Positions 1 through 5,042 of a stretch of 5,042 bases of DNA are shown here, piece by piece. The notes under the pieces were generated by a model that searched no databases, had not been told where the DNA came from, and saw nothing but the letters and a program-made list of their open reading frames with translations. This stretch comes from Bacillota bacterium (lineage in GTDB: Bacteria; Bacillota; Clostridia; Oscillospirales; Acutalibacteraceae), in the NCBI GenBank assembly GCA_023412845.1, contig JAEZRH010000043.1, positions 1 through 5,042 on the forward strand. The letters run 5' to 3'. The stretch's first letter is position 1; each line of letters begins with the position of its first letter. A program made the position numbers and the translations under genes.

Positions 1-1373
1 CATATCATGTCCCCCTGGCGGAAATCGAAGCGGTCAACGAGCTGCCCAACCCCGACCGGCTTGTCATCGGGCTGGCGCTGATCATCCCAAGCGAAGATTT
101 GTTCTATACCGTAAAACCCGGGGATACCTTGTGGGAAATCGCTCAAACATATGGAACAACAGTCCAGAATATCCTGCAGAATAACCCCATACCAGAGCCG
201 GACAGAATAGCTCCGGGCATGGTGCTGTACCTTCCCGCCCTTCGGCACCGTGTTCAGCCCGGAGAAACGCTATGGAAGATTTCGCAAAGATACGGCGTTT
301 CGCTGCAATCCCTCATAACCGTCAACAGGATCCGCAACCCGAACCTGATCCATCCGGGGACCATATTGGTAATCCCCCGCAAAGCGAGGCCTGCCGTCAG
401 CGTGAACGGCTATATTTATACCTATGGGGAAGCCGCCGTTCCCATCATCCGGGAAGACGGCAGATATCTGACATACCTGAGCCCGTTTGCGTACCTGATC
501 AAGGAAGACGGCACCCTTCAGTCTATCGACGATGAGCCCGCCATACAGGCCGCCAAGGAAGAAAATGCGATCCCCATGATGGCCATCACCAATTTCACCT
601 CGACGTCCCGGGGCGAAAACCTTGCATCCATGCTGCTGAACGACCCGCAGCTGATAGATCGCCTGCTGACGGAAATTATCCGCCTGATGAAAGAAAAAGG
701 ATACCGGGGATTGAATATCGATCTTGAAAATGTACTCCCTTCCGACCGGGAAGCATACAACCGGTTTCTTCAGCGCACGGTGGACCGTCTGCATGCGGAA
801 GGCTTTTTTGTGTCCACGGCGCTCGCGCCGAAAACGAGTGCGCAGCAAAGCGGCTTGCTGTATGAGGCGCACGACTACGCGGCGCATGGCAGGATCGTCG
901 ATTTCGTGATTCTGATGACTTATGAATGGGGATTTCGAAAAGGGCCGCCCCAGGCGATTTCCCCTTTGGATCAAATCAGGCTGGTGCTCGACTATGCCGT
1001 CACCGTTATCCCCAGAGATAAAATCTATTTCGGCTTCCAGATCTACGCCAGGGATTGGCTGCTGCCGCATGTCGAGGGACAGGAAGCCGAAACGATCAGC
1101 TGCCAGGAGGCCGTCACAAGAGCCACGGACTACGGAGCCGTGATCCGGTACGATTCCGTCGCCCAGGCTCCTTTCTTCCGGTATACGGATGAACAGGGCA
1201 GGAACCACGAAGTATGGTTTGAGGATGCCCGCAGCGCCCAGGCTAAATTCGATACGGTGAAAAGCTACGGTCTGCAGGGGATCAGCTATTGGGCCCTGGG
1301 CTACCCCTTCCCGCAGAACTGGGTATTGCTTGAGGATAACTTTACGATCAGAAAAGCGGGCTCCGGCGCGTGA
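1..1373 (+). CDS. LysM-GH18 spore cortex hydrolase (YaaH/SleL-like), 5' partial
   Basis: The product is a peptidoglycan-binding glycoside hydrolase of the YaaH/SleL group, whose characterised members act as N-acetylglucosaminidases on spore cortex fragments during germination. The frame is open from base 3, so the TTG at 99 is internal; 456 residues are visible. Numbering from base 3, residues 1-29 are the second half of one LysM repeat. Residues 34-78 and 82-126 are two full LysM repeats, each opening with a VxPGxTLW signature. A GH18 barrel fills about 135-450. The catalytic strand reads GLNIDLE at 236-242 with the presumed acid E242; the first Asp of the classic DGxDxDxE motif is R235, and the second is N238, as is common in this subfamily. 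MTYEW lies at 305-309 and YW at 429-430. If the protein starts directly with its first LysM, as relatives usually do, about 20 residues are missing. No signal peptide can be judged. The gene converges on the kinase-like gene 61 bases away. The family call is firm; the exact bond cleaved is inferred. Confidence 0.93.
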   Translation, partial: YHVPLAEIEAVNELPNPDRLVIGLALIIPSEDLFYTVKPGDTLWEIAQTYGTTVQNILQNNPIPEPDRIAPGMVLYLPALRHRVQPGETLWKISQRYGVSLQSLITVNRIRNPNLIHPGTILVIPRKARPAVSVNGYIYTYGEAAVPIIREDGRYLTYLSPFAYLIKEDGTLQSIDDEPAIQAAKEENAIPMMAITNFTSTSRGENLASMLLNDPQLIDRLLTEIIRLMKEKGYRGLNIDLENVLPSDREAYNRFLQRTVDRLHAEGFFVSTALAPKTSAQQSGLLYEAHDYAAHGRIVDFVILMTYEWGFRKGPPQAISPLDQIRLVLDYAVTVIPRDKIYFGFQIYARDWLLPHVEGQEAETISCQEAVTRATDYGAVIRYDSVAQAPFFRYTDEQGRNHEVWFEDARSAQAKFDTVKSYGLQGISYWALGYPFPQNWVLLEDNFTIRKAGSGA

Positions 1374-1374
1374 T

Positions 1375-1415
1375 TCCCGGTCGCCGCTATGGAGGCGCAG
1401 GATGGCGGCCCGGGA
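1375..1415. other. GC-rich hairpin between convergent genes
   Basis: Bases 1376-1380 pair with 1410-1414 and 1383-1387 pair with 1405-1409, with a two-base bulge at 1381-1382; T1375 and A1415 add a closing pair. The loop is 17 bases. It sits two bases after the hydrolase stop and about 20 bases past the kinase stop on the other strand. Neither strand has a T-run after it, so it is not a canonical intrinsic terminator. It may still slow polymerase or be Rho-assisted. No better terminator is visible for either gene. Confidence 0.35.
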
Positions 1416-1434
1416 CCGCGGGGGGCGGATCTCT

Positions 1435-2022
1435 TCAGGTTTGTTCCAGAAGCCCGACCGTCTGTTTTAACGACGCCCTGAATTCCTCGTCGGAAGAATT
1501 TCTGAACAGGATCAGGTCGTCTTTGACGTTGGGATCATCCAACGCGACCGGAACCGTAAAATCGCACTTTGAAATATACTCGTCCCAGTGCGCAAGCTTC
1601 CACGTATCCCGGTCGGAATTTCTCGCCAGCATCCTTTGCCGGCAGACCTCTATGGAGGTTTCCACCCAAATGACCACCAGGGACGCGCTTTTTTCCTTTA
1701 ATTTTGCTTTCAGCCCGCCGACGTAGTCCGTATCGCGTATTTCTCTCGTAAACGGCGCATTGATCAACACGATATCGTCGTAAGTCAGCGCCTCCAACGC
1801 AAGATCCACGATCGTTTCGTATTCATAATCCCTGATGTTTTTATAAAAGAACTCGGAGCTTCTGTTGTATTCCTGCCCCGCAACGGCAAAAATCTGTTTC
1901 GACAACGGAATCAATGTGTCTTTATCAAGATAAACGACATGCCTCAGGGCCGTGGCAAGCTGCTTGGAGACATAGGTTTTTCCGCACGCCGGCGGCGATG
2001 TCACGAGAATCAGTTTTTTCAT
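1435..2022 (-). CDS. P-loop kinase-like ATP-binding protein, AAA_33 type
   Basis: This 195-residue soluble protein has the layout of small P-loop phosphotransferases (zeta toxin, gluconate kinase and AAA_33-type proteins). The Walker A loop lies at residues 9-16 and reads SPPACGKT, with Ser in place of the usual first Gly and K15/T16 intact. YLDKD at 31-35 is a candidate second strand with Asp residues suited to substrate or magnesium binding. VLINAPF at 85-91 and VVIWVE at 116-121 look like further core beta strands. R130, R134, R138 and D139 form an arginine-rich segment resembling the LID of nucleotide and sugar kinases. There is no signal peptide or membrane helix. The ATG at 2022 is preceded by a G-rich Shine-Dalgarno sequence; an in-frame extension to 2208 is rejected because it crosses a strong hairpin. 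ATP binding is well supported. The substrate is unknown, and a toxin, antibiotic kinase or metabolite kinase role cannot be separated by eye. It is transcribed divergently from the MFS transporter. Confidence 0.85.
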   Translation of the reverse strand: MKKLILVTSPPACGKTYVSKQLATALRHVVYLDKDTLIPLSKQIFAVAGQEYNRSSEFFYKNIRDYEYETIVDLALEALTYDDIVLINAPFTREIRDTDYVGGLKAKLKEKSASLVVIWVETSIEVCRQRMLARNSDRDTWKLAHWDEYISKCDFTVPVALDDPNVKDDLILFRNSSDEEFRASLKQTVGLLEQT

Positions 2023-2027
2023 AATAG

Positions 2028-2034
2028 TCCCCCC
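2028..2034 (-). promoter_or_regulatory. G-rich ribosome binding site of the kinase-like gene
   Basis: Reading leftwards, GGGGGGA ends six bases before the ATG at 2022. It can pair with the CCUCC anti-Shine-Dalgarno through one G-U wobble instead of the usual A-U. This placement decides the start at 2022 over the longer in-frame alternative. Confidence 0.7.
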
Positions 2035-2055
2035 GTCCGGTAAAACGATTGGTCG

Positions 2056-2096
2056 GGCGGCCGCGAGGATTCGGTCGGAACGCCTCAGCGGCCCCC
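2056..2096 (-). other. Stem-loop in the kinase-gene leader
   Basis: Bases 2059-2068 pair with 2083-2093, with A2087 bulged; G2056 and G2057 can pair with C2096 and C2095 across one mismatch. The 14-base loop can close again through TTC and GAA. The structure lies about 35 bases before the kinase start, so it would be in the 5' untranslated leader just ahead of the ribosome binding site. No T-run follows on the - strand, so it is not an obvious terminator. Whether it affects translation is inference. Confidence 0.4.
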
Positions 2097-2118
2097 AAAG
2101 CGAAGTCTCCGCTTTTTT
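2097..2118 (+). terminator. Weak possible + strand terminator
   Basis: AAAGCG at 2097-2102 pairs with CGCTTT at 2110-2115 around a seven-base loop, and the T-run continues to 2118. The form fits a small intrinsic terminator read rightwards, but the stem is only 6 bp and no + strand gene ends here. It may instead be just the A-rich segment of the leader read leftwards. Confidence 0.25.
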
Positions 2119-2129
2119 CTCCGTCTTAT

Positions 2130-2140
2130 GCAGAATCTGC
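2130..2140. repeat. 11-base palindrome GCAGA-A-TCTGC
   Basis: A perfect five-base inverted repeat around a single central base lies within the kinase-gene leader. An eight-base palindrome, CGCCGGCG, abuts it at 2140-2147. The form is operator-like, but it lies about 120 bases downstream of the candidate promoter, so a repressor role there is uncertain and chance occurrence is quite possible. Confidence 0.2.
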
Positions 2141-2155
2141 GCCGGCGTGTGCCTG

Positions 2156-2190
2156 AAAGAGGCCCTGCTCACACAGGGCCTCTTTGCTTT
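2156..2190. terminator. 12-bp hairpin, terminator-like
   Basis: AAAGAGGCCCTG at 2156-2167 pairs perfectly with CAGGGCCTCTTT at 2174-2185 around the six-base loop CTCACA. Rightwards, the stem ends in TTT and continues GCTTT, giving an interrupted U-tract; leftwards only TTTC follows. It therefore looks more like a + strand terminator, possibly bidirectional. Its place is odd: no + strand gene lies upstream of it, and on the - strand it lies between the candidate promoter at 2265-2293 and the kinase start at 2022. It could be an attenuator in that leader or the end of a short transcript. Confidence 0.6.
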
Positions 2191-2238
2191 CCCGGACGGC
2201 AGCCCCACCGATTTCCTGCCGGATAAATGCGGAATCTC

Positions 2239-2251
2239 CGGGACGGTCCCG
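2239..2251. repeat. 13-base palindrome CGGGAC-G-GTCCCG
   Basis: A perfect six-base inverted repeat around one central G. Relative to the - strand promoter at 2265-2293 it begins about seven bases past the expected transcription start, a position where repressors often bind. It could equally fold as a small 5-bp hairpin at the 5' end of the leader. The operator role is inference. Confidence 0.35.
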
Positions 2252-2264
2252 CCTCTTCCGTATC

Positions 2265-2293
2265 ATTATAATACTTCGTAAGGCGGAGCACAA
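2265..2293 (-). promoter_or_regulatory. Candidate sigma-A promoter for the kinase-like gene
   Basis: Reading leftwards, a -35-like TTGTGC at 2293-2288 is followed by a 17-base spacer and a perfect TATAAT at 2270-2265. The expected start is near 2258. The -35 keeps only the TTG of the consensus, but the -10 and spacing are ideal. The resulting leader to the ATG at 2022 would be about 235 bases and would include the hairpins at 2156-2185 and 2056-2096. Confidence 0.55.
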
Positions 2294-2378
2294 TATCCCG
2301 GCATGCAAATCCATGTATAACGGGGATTGCGGGAGGGTCAAGGGACGGGCGGCCAGTCAGCGGCTGCCCGTCTTTTAT
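2279..2378 (+). ncRNA. Candidate small terminated RNA
   Basis: A strong + strand terminator at 2344-2378 has no + strand gene before it, which suggests a short transcript ends there. TATAAT at 2267-2272 could serve as its -10 (start near 2279), but I see no good -35. Between them, GCAAATCC at 2305-2312 pairs with GGATTGC at 2324-2330 with one bulged A, giving a hairpin ahead of the terminator. The only small frame noted, ATG at 2303 to a stop at 2318, is five codons long. No known RNA family was recognised. The boundaries are guesses. Confidence 0.25.
2344..2378 (+). terminator. Intrinsic terminator, + strand
   Basis: GACGGGCGGCC at 2344-2354 pairs with GGCTGCCCGTC at 2362-2372 (11 bp with one G-U wobble) around a seven-base loop, followed directly by TTTTAT. 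This is a textbook Rho-independent terminator rightwards; leftwards no T-run follows. It would insulate the transporter promoter at 2457 from upstream transcription. What it terminates is unclear. Confidence 0.75.
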
Positions 2379-2456
2379 GCCCCCGATCAGCGCGGAGGAT
2401 TTCGCGGTAAGGTACCGGCTTCGGAACCCGTGCGGACAGCTCCTGCCGTTCCCGGA

Positions 2457-2486
2457 TTGACCTTGCGGTGAGCGCGGTGATATAAT
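2457..2486 (+). promoter_or_regulatory. Sigma-A promoter of the MFS transporter gene
   Basis: TTGACC at 2457-2462, an 18-base spacer and a perfect TATAAT at 2481-2486, preceded by the extended -10 dinucleotide TG at 2478-2479. Transcription should start near 2493, giving a leader of about 34 bases before the ATG at 2527. The -10 overlaps the upstream ATG at 2485, which rules that ATG out as the start in this transcript. The spacer carries the direct repeat GCGGTGA at 2465-2471 and 2474-2480. Confidence 0.8.
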
Positions 2487-2515
2487 GGTCGGGCAGCCCC
2501 TATACGGGCGCGGAC

Positions 2516-2520
2516 GGAGG
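2516..2520 (+). promoter_or_regulatory. Ribosome binding site GGAGG of the transporter gene
   Basis: A perfect GGAGG lies six bases before the ATG at 2527. Together with the promoter overlapping the ATG at 2485, it fixes the start at 2527. Confidence 0.85.
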
Positions 2521-2526
2521 ATCCCC

Positions 2527-3762
2527 ATGTTTCAAAAGCTGTTTTCCATTTACCGCGGGCTGCCCCGGGGCGACTACGTCCTGTTTCTGTCGCGCGTTGT
2601 CAACAACATGGGCAACGTCGTCATCCCGCTTCTCACGCTGATCCTGACCGTACGGCTGGGTCTTTCCAAGGAGCAGGCGGGCCTTTTCACAACGCTGTTC
2701 GTCACCGTGCAGCCGCCGTTTATCATACTGGGCGGATGGCTTTGCGACCGGATGGGCGGCAAACGCGTGGTGCTTCTGTTTAATACGCTGGGCGCGCTCC
2801 TCTACCTTGTATGCGCGTGCCTGAGTCCTTCGCTTGCCACGGCGATGCTCATCGCGCTCGCCGCCTGTCTGTATTCGGGCGCGTCTCCGGCTTTCAACAG
2901 CATTGTGGCCGCCATCACGCCGGCGGAAAAAATAAATTCCGCCTATTCGCTCAACTACCTTGGCCTGAATCTGGGCTTCACCATTGGTCCTGTTCTTGCC
3001 GGTCTGCTGTTTCGCAATCTTTCGCTGCTTTTCGTGCTGGATGCGCTCACGACGCTTGCCGCGACGCTGATCACCGCGCTGTTTCTTCCCGCGACGCCGC
3101 GGGGCGCTTCGCCGAAGGGCTCCGCCCAGTCCGATGCGCCGCCGCAGTCCCTTTGGCAGGTTCTGCGGGGCACCCCCGTGCTGCTGGTGTTTGCAGCGGC
3201 GCTGCTTCTGTATTCCATGTGCTATATGCAGTGGAACTTTCTGCTGCCGCTGCAGACGGCCGGGCTTTTCGGCAGCGACCGGGGTCCTCTGCTTTACAGC
3301 TTCACCGTGAGCATCAACGCCGTCTGCGTTATTCTGTGCACGCCGGTCTTCACTCACGCAACGCGGAATTTCTCTCCCGCGCCCGTCGTTGCCGCTGGGG
3401 GCCTGTTCTATCTGGCCTCATTTTTACTGTTCTCGGTCAACATCCAGGTTCCGCTGCTGTTTTATGCGGGGTCGGTCGTCCTGACGCTGGGTGAAATCCT
3501 CGTCACCATCAACCTCAATACCTTCGTGGCCCTGCGCACGCCGCAGACCCACCTGGGCCGCGTGAATTCACTGACCACCATCATCTCGGGCACCGGGAAC
3601 GCGCTTTCTCCCATGCTGATGGGCCGGCTCCTGAAAAGCGTCGATTTCAGCGGCGCGTGGCTGTGCGTCTCGGGCGTGATGGTGCTGGGCGTGCTTTCGA
3701 TGATCGCCGTCCACCATGTGGACCGCCACACGGAGCCGATTCCGCCGGGAACAAGTACATAA
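2527..3762 (+). CDS. MFS transporter, drug-efflux (DHA)-like
   Basis: This is a 411-residue integral membrane transporter of the Major Facilitator Superfamily, close to the usual 400-residue length, with about 12 hydrophobic segments in two six-helix halves. Motif A between helices 2 and 3 is clear at residues 70-80, with G70, D74, R75, G77 and R80. A motif-C-like stretch in helix 5 includes G150 and the GP pair at 154-155. A proline- and serine-rich loop at about 188-214 links the two halves. Charged residues likely buried in helices include R23 in helix 1 and E323 near helix 10, which could serve proton coupling. The general pattern resembles proton-driven drug exporters, but the substrate cannot be read from sequence. 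The start at 2527 is set by GGAGG and by a promoter overlapping the earlier ATG at 2485. It is probably monocistronic, converging on the oxidoreductase gene, with a shared terminator after it. Confidence 0.92.
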   Translation: MFQKLFSIYRGLPRGDYVLFLSRVVNNMGNVVIPLLTLILTVRLGLSKEQAGLFTTLFVTVQPPFIILGGWLCDRMGGKRVVLLFNTLGALLYLVCACLSPSLATAMLIALAACLYSGASPAFNSIVAAITPAEKINSAYSLNYLGLNLGFTIGPVLAGLLFRNLSLLFVLDALTTLAATLITALFLPATPRGASPKGSAQSDAPPQSLWQVLRGTPVLLVFAAALLLYSMCYMQWNFLLPLQTAGLFGSDRGPLLYSFTVSINAVCVILCTPVFTHATRNFSPAPVVAAGGLFYLASFLLFSVNIQVPLLFYAGSVVLTLGEILVTINLNTFVALRTPQTHLGRVNSLTTIISGTGNALSPMLMGRLLKSVDFSGAWLCVSGVMVLGVLSMIAVHHVDRHTEPIPPGTST

Positions 3763-3770
3763 ATAGAAAT

Positions 3771-3792
3771 GGGGCTGTTGCAAAACAGCCCC
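3771..3792. terminator. Bidirectional intrinsic terminator
   Basis: GGGGCTGTT at 3771-3779 pairs perfectly with AACAGCCCC at 3784-3792 around the tetraloop GCAA. It lies eight bases after the transporter stop and about 45 bases past the oxidoreductase stop on the other strand. Leftwards it is followed by ATTTCTATTT, a fair U-tract; rightwards only TTCGATAT follows. It probably serves both convergent genes and is better for the - strand gene. Confidence 0.75.
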
Positions 3793-3807
3793 TTCGATAT
3801 ACCGAAA

Positions 3808-3832
3808 GCCGTCCGGAGTTTTTTCGGGCGGC
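3808..3832. other. Second hairpin between convergent genes
   Basis: GCCGTCCGGA at 3808-3817 pairs with TTCGGGCGGC at 3823-3832, 10 bp with two G-U pairs when read rightwards and a five-base loop. Leftwards the two wobbles become A-C mismatches, so the fold is weaker there, though TTTC follows. It may assist the neighbouring terminator. Confidence 0.4.
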
Positions 3833-3836
3833 CCGA

Positions 3837-5042
3837 TCATCGATGCAGTTCCGAAAATTTCCCCCGATAAAGCACTTCCAGCGGGTTTTTGGGAGGCCCC
3901 TCAAGCAACTTGCCGTCCGTTGCGTATCTGCCGCCGTGAGCCGGGCAGTCCCATGTTTTTTCTGCGGAATTGAAATTCAGCTCCGTCGTCATATGCGTGC
4001 AGGAAATATCGAGGACCGTCACCGTGTCGTCATAATCCCGGTATATGCCCGCTTTTCTCCCATCGAAGCTGATGACGCGGCCTTCTCCCTGCTTCAGATT
4101 CTCCAGGCCTTCCGTTTTTTCAAACTTCGACTTGATCAGCTCGCCGACCGGGCCAAAAACTTCCGAAATTGTTTTGCCCAGGGAGCTGGAGTAGTCCCCG
4201 CGTTTTCGGGAATATATTTCCTCGTAGCAGCAATGGCCGCCGGCGATGATCTCCGAGATCATATTCCCCGCAAGCGTGCCCGTCGTGAGGCCCCATTTCT
4301 TGAAGCCAGCGGCGACATAGATATTGCAGTGATCGGAAAGCCTGCCAATATAGGGGATCTGATCCGGCGTGTCGTAATCCTGCGCCGACCATTTGGCAAG
4401 GATCCTGTTTTTCCCCGCGATCTGCTCGGCGAAACGGGCGAGGTTTTCAAAATGGAGCTCGGTATTGTCCTCGCCCCGCGCCGTGGCATGGCTCTCGCCT
4501 ACGACGATCAGAACGCGCTCCCCCTTTTCCACATGGGTGCGGATGGAGCGGGTGGGCTCTCCGGTGTTGATATAGCTGCCGTCGGGCCAGTCCTTTTCCG
4601 CCGATACGGCTATGCCGTAATCCCGTTTCGCATACAGACGGGTAAAGAAGACAGTCGGGCCGTCATAGATGGGATACTGCGTGGCCTGAACGAGGTGCCT
4701 GGCCTGTATGACGATGTCGTTTTCGCAATAGACCGTCGGATTTTCCCCGTCGTATTCGACTTTAATGGCTTTCGTGCCGCAAAATATCTTTGCGCCGCCG
4801 GCGACCGCCGCCTTCGCAAGCCCACAAACATATCTGACCGGGTGGAAAACAGCCTGATTCCGGAATTCCAGCAAACCGAAGCTGCCCTCCGGGAATTCCG
4901 AGCTTCCGTGCAGTTCCGAATCGATTCCAAGGTCCCTGGCCGTTTCGTACTCTTCTTTCAGCGTTCCAAAATTCTCTTCCGACGAAGCGTAAATATAGGC
5001 GCTGTTGTTTGCAAGCTGGCAGCCGATTCCACGCTCTTCCAC
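3837..5042 (-). CDS. FAD-dependent oxidoreductase with C-terminal Rieske [2Fe-2S] domain (YhfW-like), 5' partial
   Basis: The visible 401 residues are the bulk of a DAO-family (glycine oxidase/DadA fold) flavoenzyme fused to a Rieske iron-sulfur domain, the architecture of Bacillus subtilis YhfW. Counting from the edge, residues 1-270 are the flavoprotein part, including YIGRL at 231-235 and the GFKKWGLTTGT segment at 246-256, which matches the C-terminal FAD-contacting loop of this family. Residues about 325-397 are the Rieske domain, with cluster ligands C348 and H350, then C366 and H369 in CPAHGGRY; all four are intact, with 15 residues between the pairs. The N-terminal GxGxxG dinucleotide motif lies outside the window. 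Relatives are about 500 residues, so roughly 100 are missing, and the GTG at the edge is not taken as the start. A soluble cytoplasmic redox enzyme is expected; its substrate and electron partner are not known to me. Family call firm, reaction unknown. Confidence 0.92.
   Translation of the reverse strand: MEERGIGCQLANNSAYIYASSEENFGTLKEEYETARDLGIDSELHGSSEFPEGSFGLLEFRNQAVFHPVRYVCGLAKAAVAGGAKIFCGTKAIKVEYDGENPTVYCENDIVIQARHLVQATQYPIYDGPTVFFTRLYAKRDYGIAVSAEKDWPDGSYINTGEPTRSIRTHVEKGERVLIVVGESHATARGEDNTELHFENLARFAEQIAGKNRILAKWSAQDYDTPDQIPYIGRLSDHCNIYVAAGFKKWGLTTGTLAGNMISEIIAGGHCCYEEIYSRKRGDYSSSLGKTISEVFGPVGELIKSKFEKTEGLENLKQGEGRVISFDGRKAGIYRDYDDTVTVLDISCTHMTTELNFNSAEKTWDCPAHGGRYATDGKLLEGPPKNPLEVLYRGKFSELHR

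Larger units (their letters stand above)
2023..2526. other. Structured divergent intergenic region
   Basis: This 504-base stretch separates the divergent kinase and transporter genes and contains no credible protein gene; its reading frames on both strands have no recognisable domains, and the longer ones run through hairpins. It holds a - strand promoter at 2265-2293, several hairpins and short palindromes between 2056 and 2251, a + strand intrinsic terminator at 2344-2378 and the + strand transporter promoter at 2457-2486. Individual elements are listed separately. Confidence 0.8.

Noticed and set aside
270..1208. 312-residue antisense frame within the hydrolase gene
   Set aside because: It mirrors a clear LysM-GH18 gene, has no recognisable domain and shows the arginine/histidine-rich look of a shadow frame.
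99..1373. TTG at 99 as start of the hydrolase
   Set aside because: The same frame stays open to base 3 and encodes the end of another LysM repeat; there is no ribosome binding site before 99.
1435..2208. 257-residue version of the kinase-like protein starting at 2208
   Set aside because: The extra 62 residues show no family similarity and are encoded across a 12-bp hairpin; the ATG at 2022 has a Shine-Dalgarno and begins right before the first P-loop beta strand.
2126..2341. 71-residue - strand frame in the intergenic region
   Set aside because: No ribosome binding site, no domain, and it crosses the promoter and the 12-bp hairpin.
2023..2526. Known riboswitch or T-box in the divergent region
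   Set aside because: I looked for familiar conserved cores (T-box, FMN, guanidine, ZTP types) and recognised none; only generic hairpins are visible.
2500..3357. 285-residue antisense frame within the transporter gene
   Set aside because: Very rich in Arg, Gln and Lys with no domain, as expected from the complement of a leucine- and valine-rich membrane protein gene.
2485..3762. 425-residue version of the transporter starting at 2485
   Set aside because: That ATG lies inside the -10 element; the ATG at 2527 has GGAGG at ideal spacing.
5040..5042. GTG at the right edge as start of the oxidoreductase
   Set aside because: It is simply a codon at the window boundary; the N-terminal FAD motif required by the family is missing, so the gene continues beyond 5042.
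1..5042. Insertion sequence, CRISPR array, tRNA or defence system
   Set aside because: No transposase, spaced repeats, cloverleaf or nuclease domains were seen in either strand.

Overview
This window reads as an ordinary chromosomal stretch of an endospore-forming, moderately GC-rich Firmicute, most likely in the class Clostridia. The evidence is a YaaH/SleL-type LysM plus GH18 spore-cortex hydrolase, a YhfW-like FAD/Rieske oxidoreductase, AGGAGG-like ribosome binding sites and sigma-A-type promoters. No mobile element, CRISPR array, tRNA, rRNA or phage gene was seen. The taxonomic call is inference from family content only.

Layout, left to right: (1) a LysM-LysM-LysM-GH18 protein on the + strand, cut by the left edge and ending at 1373; (2) a convergent 195-residue P-loop kinase-like protein on the - strand, 2022 to 1435; (3) a 504-base divergent intergenic region, 2023-2526, unusually rich in hairpins, with one good promoter on each strand and an isolated + strand terminator; (4) a 12-helix MFS transporter on the + strand, 2527-3762; (5) a YhfW-like FAD oxidoreductase with a C-terminal Rieske [2Fe-2S] domain on the - strand, ending at 3837 and cut by the right edge. 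The two convergent gene pairs each have a hairpin between them; the one at 3771-3792 is a convincing shared terminator.

Nothing ties the four genes into one pathway. Every adjacent pair is convergent or divergent, so each gene is probably its own transcription unit within this window. The best-supported annotation decisions are start choices. The transporter starts at 2527, because a TTGACC-N18-TATAAT promoter overlaps the upstream ATG at 2485. The kinase starts at 2022, because a longer reading frame would run through a 12-bp hairpin. The hydrolase and the oxidoreductase both continue beyond the window.

The part most worth a second look is 2023-2526: a roughly 235-base structured leader upstream of the kinase gene, a possible roughly 100-nt terminated small RNA on the opposite strand, and a direct repeat inside the spacer of the transporter promoter. 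I do not see a convincing new multi-gene system.
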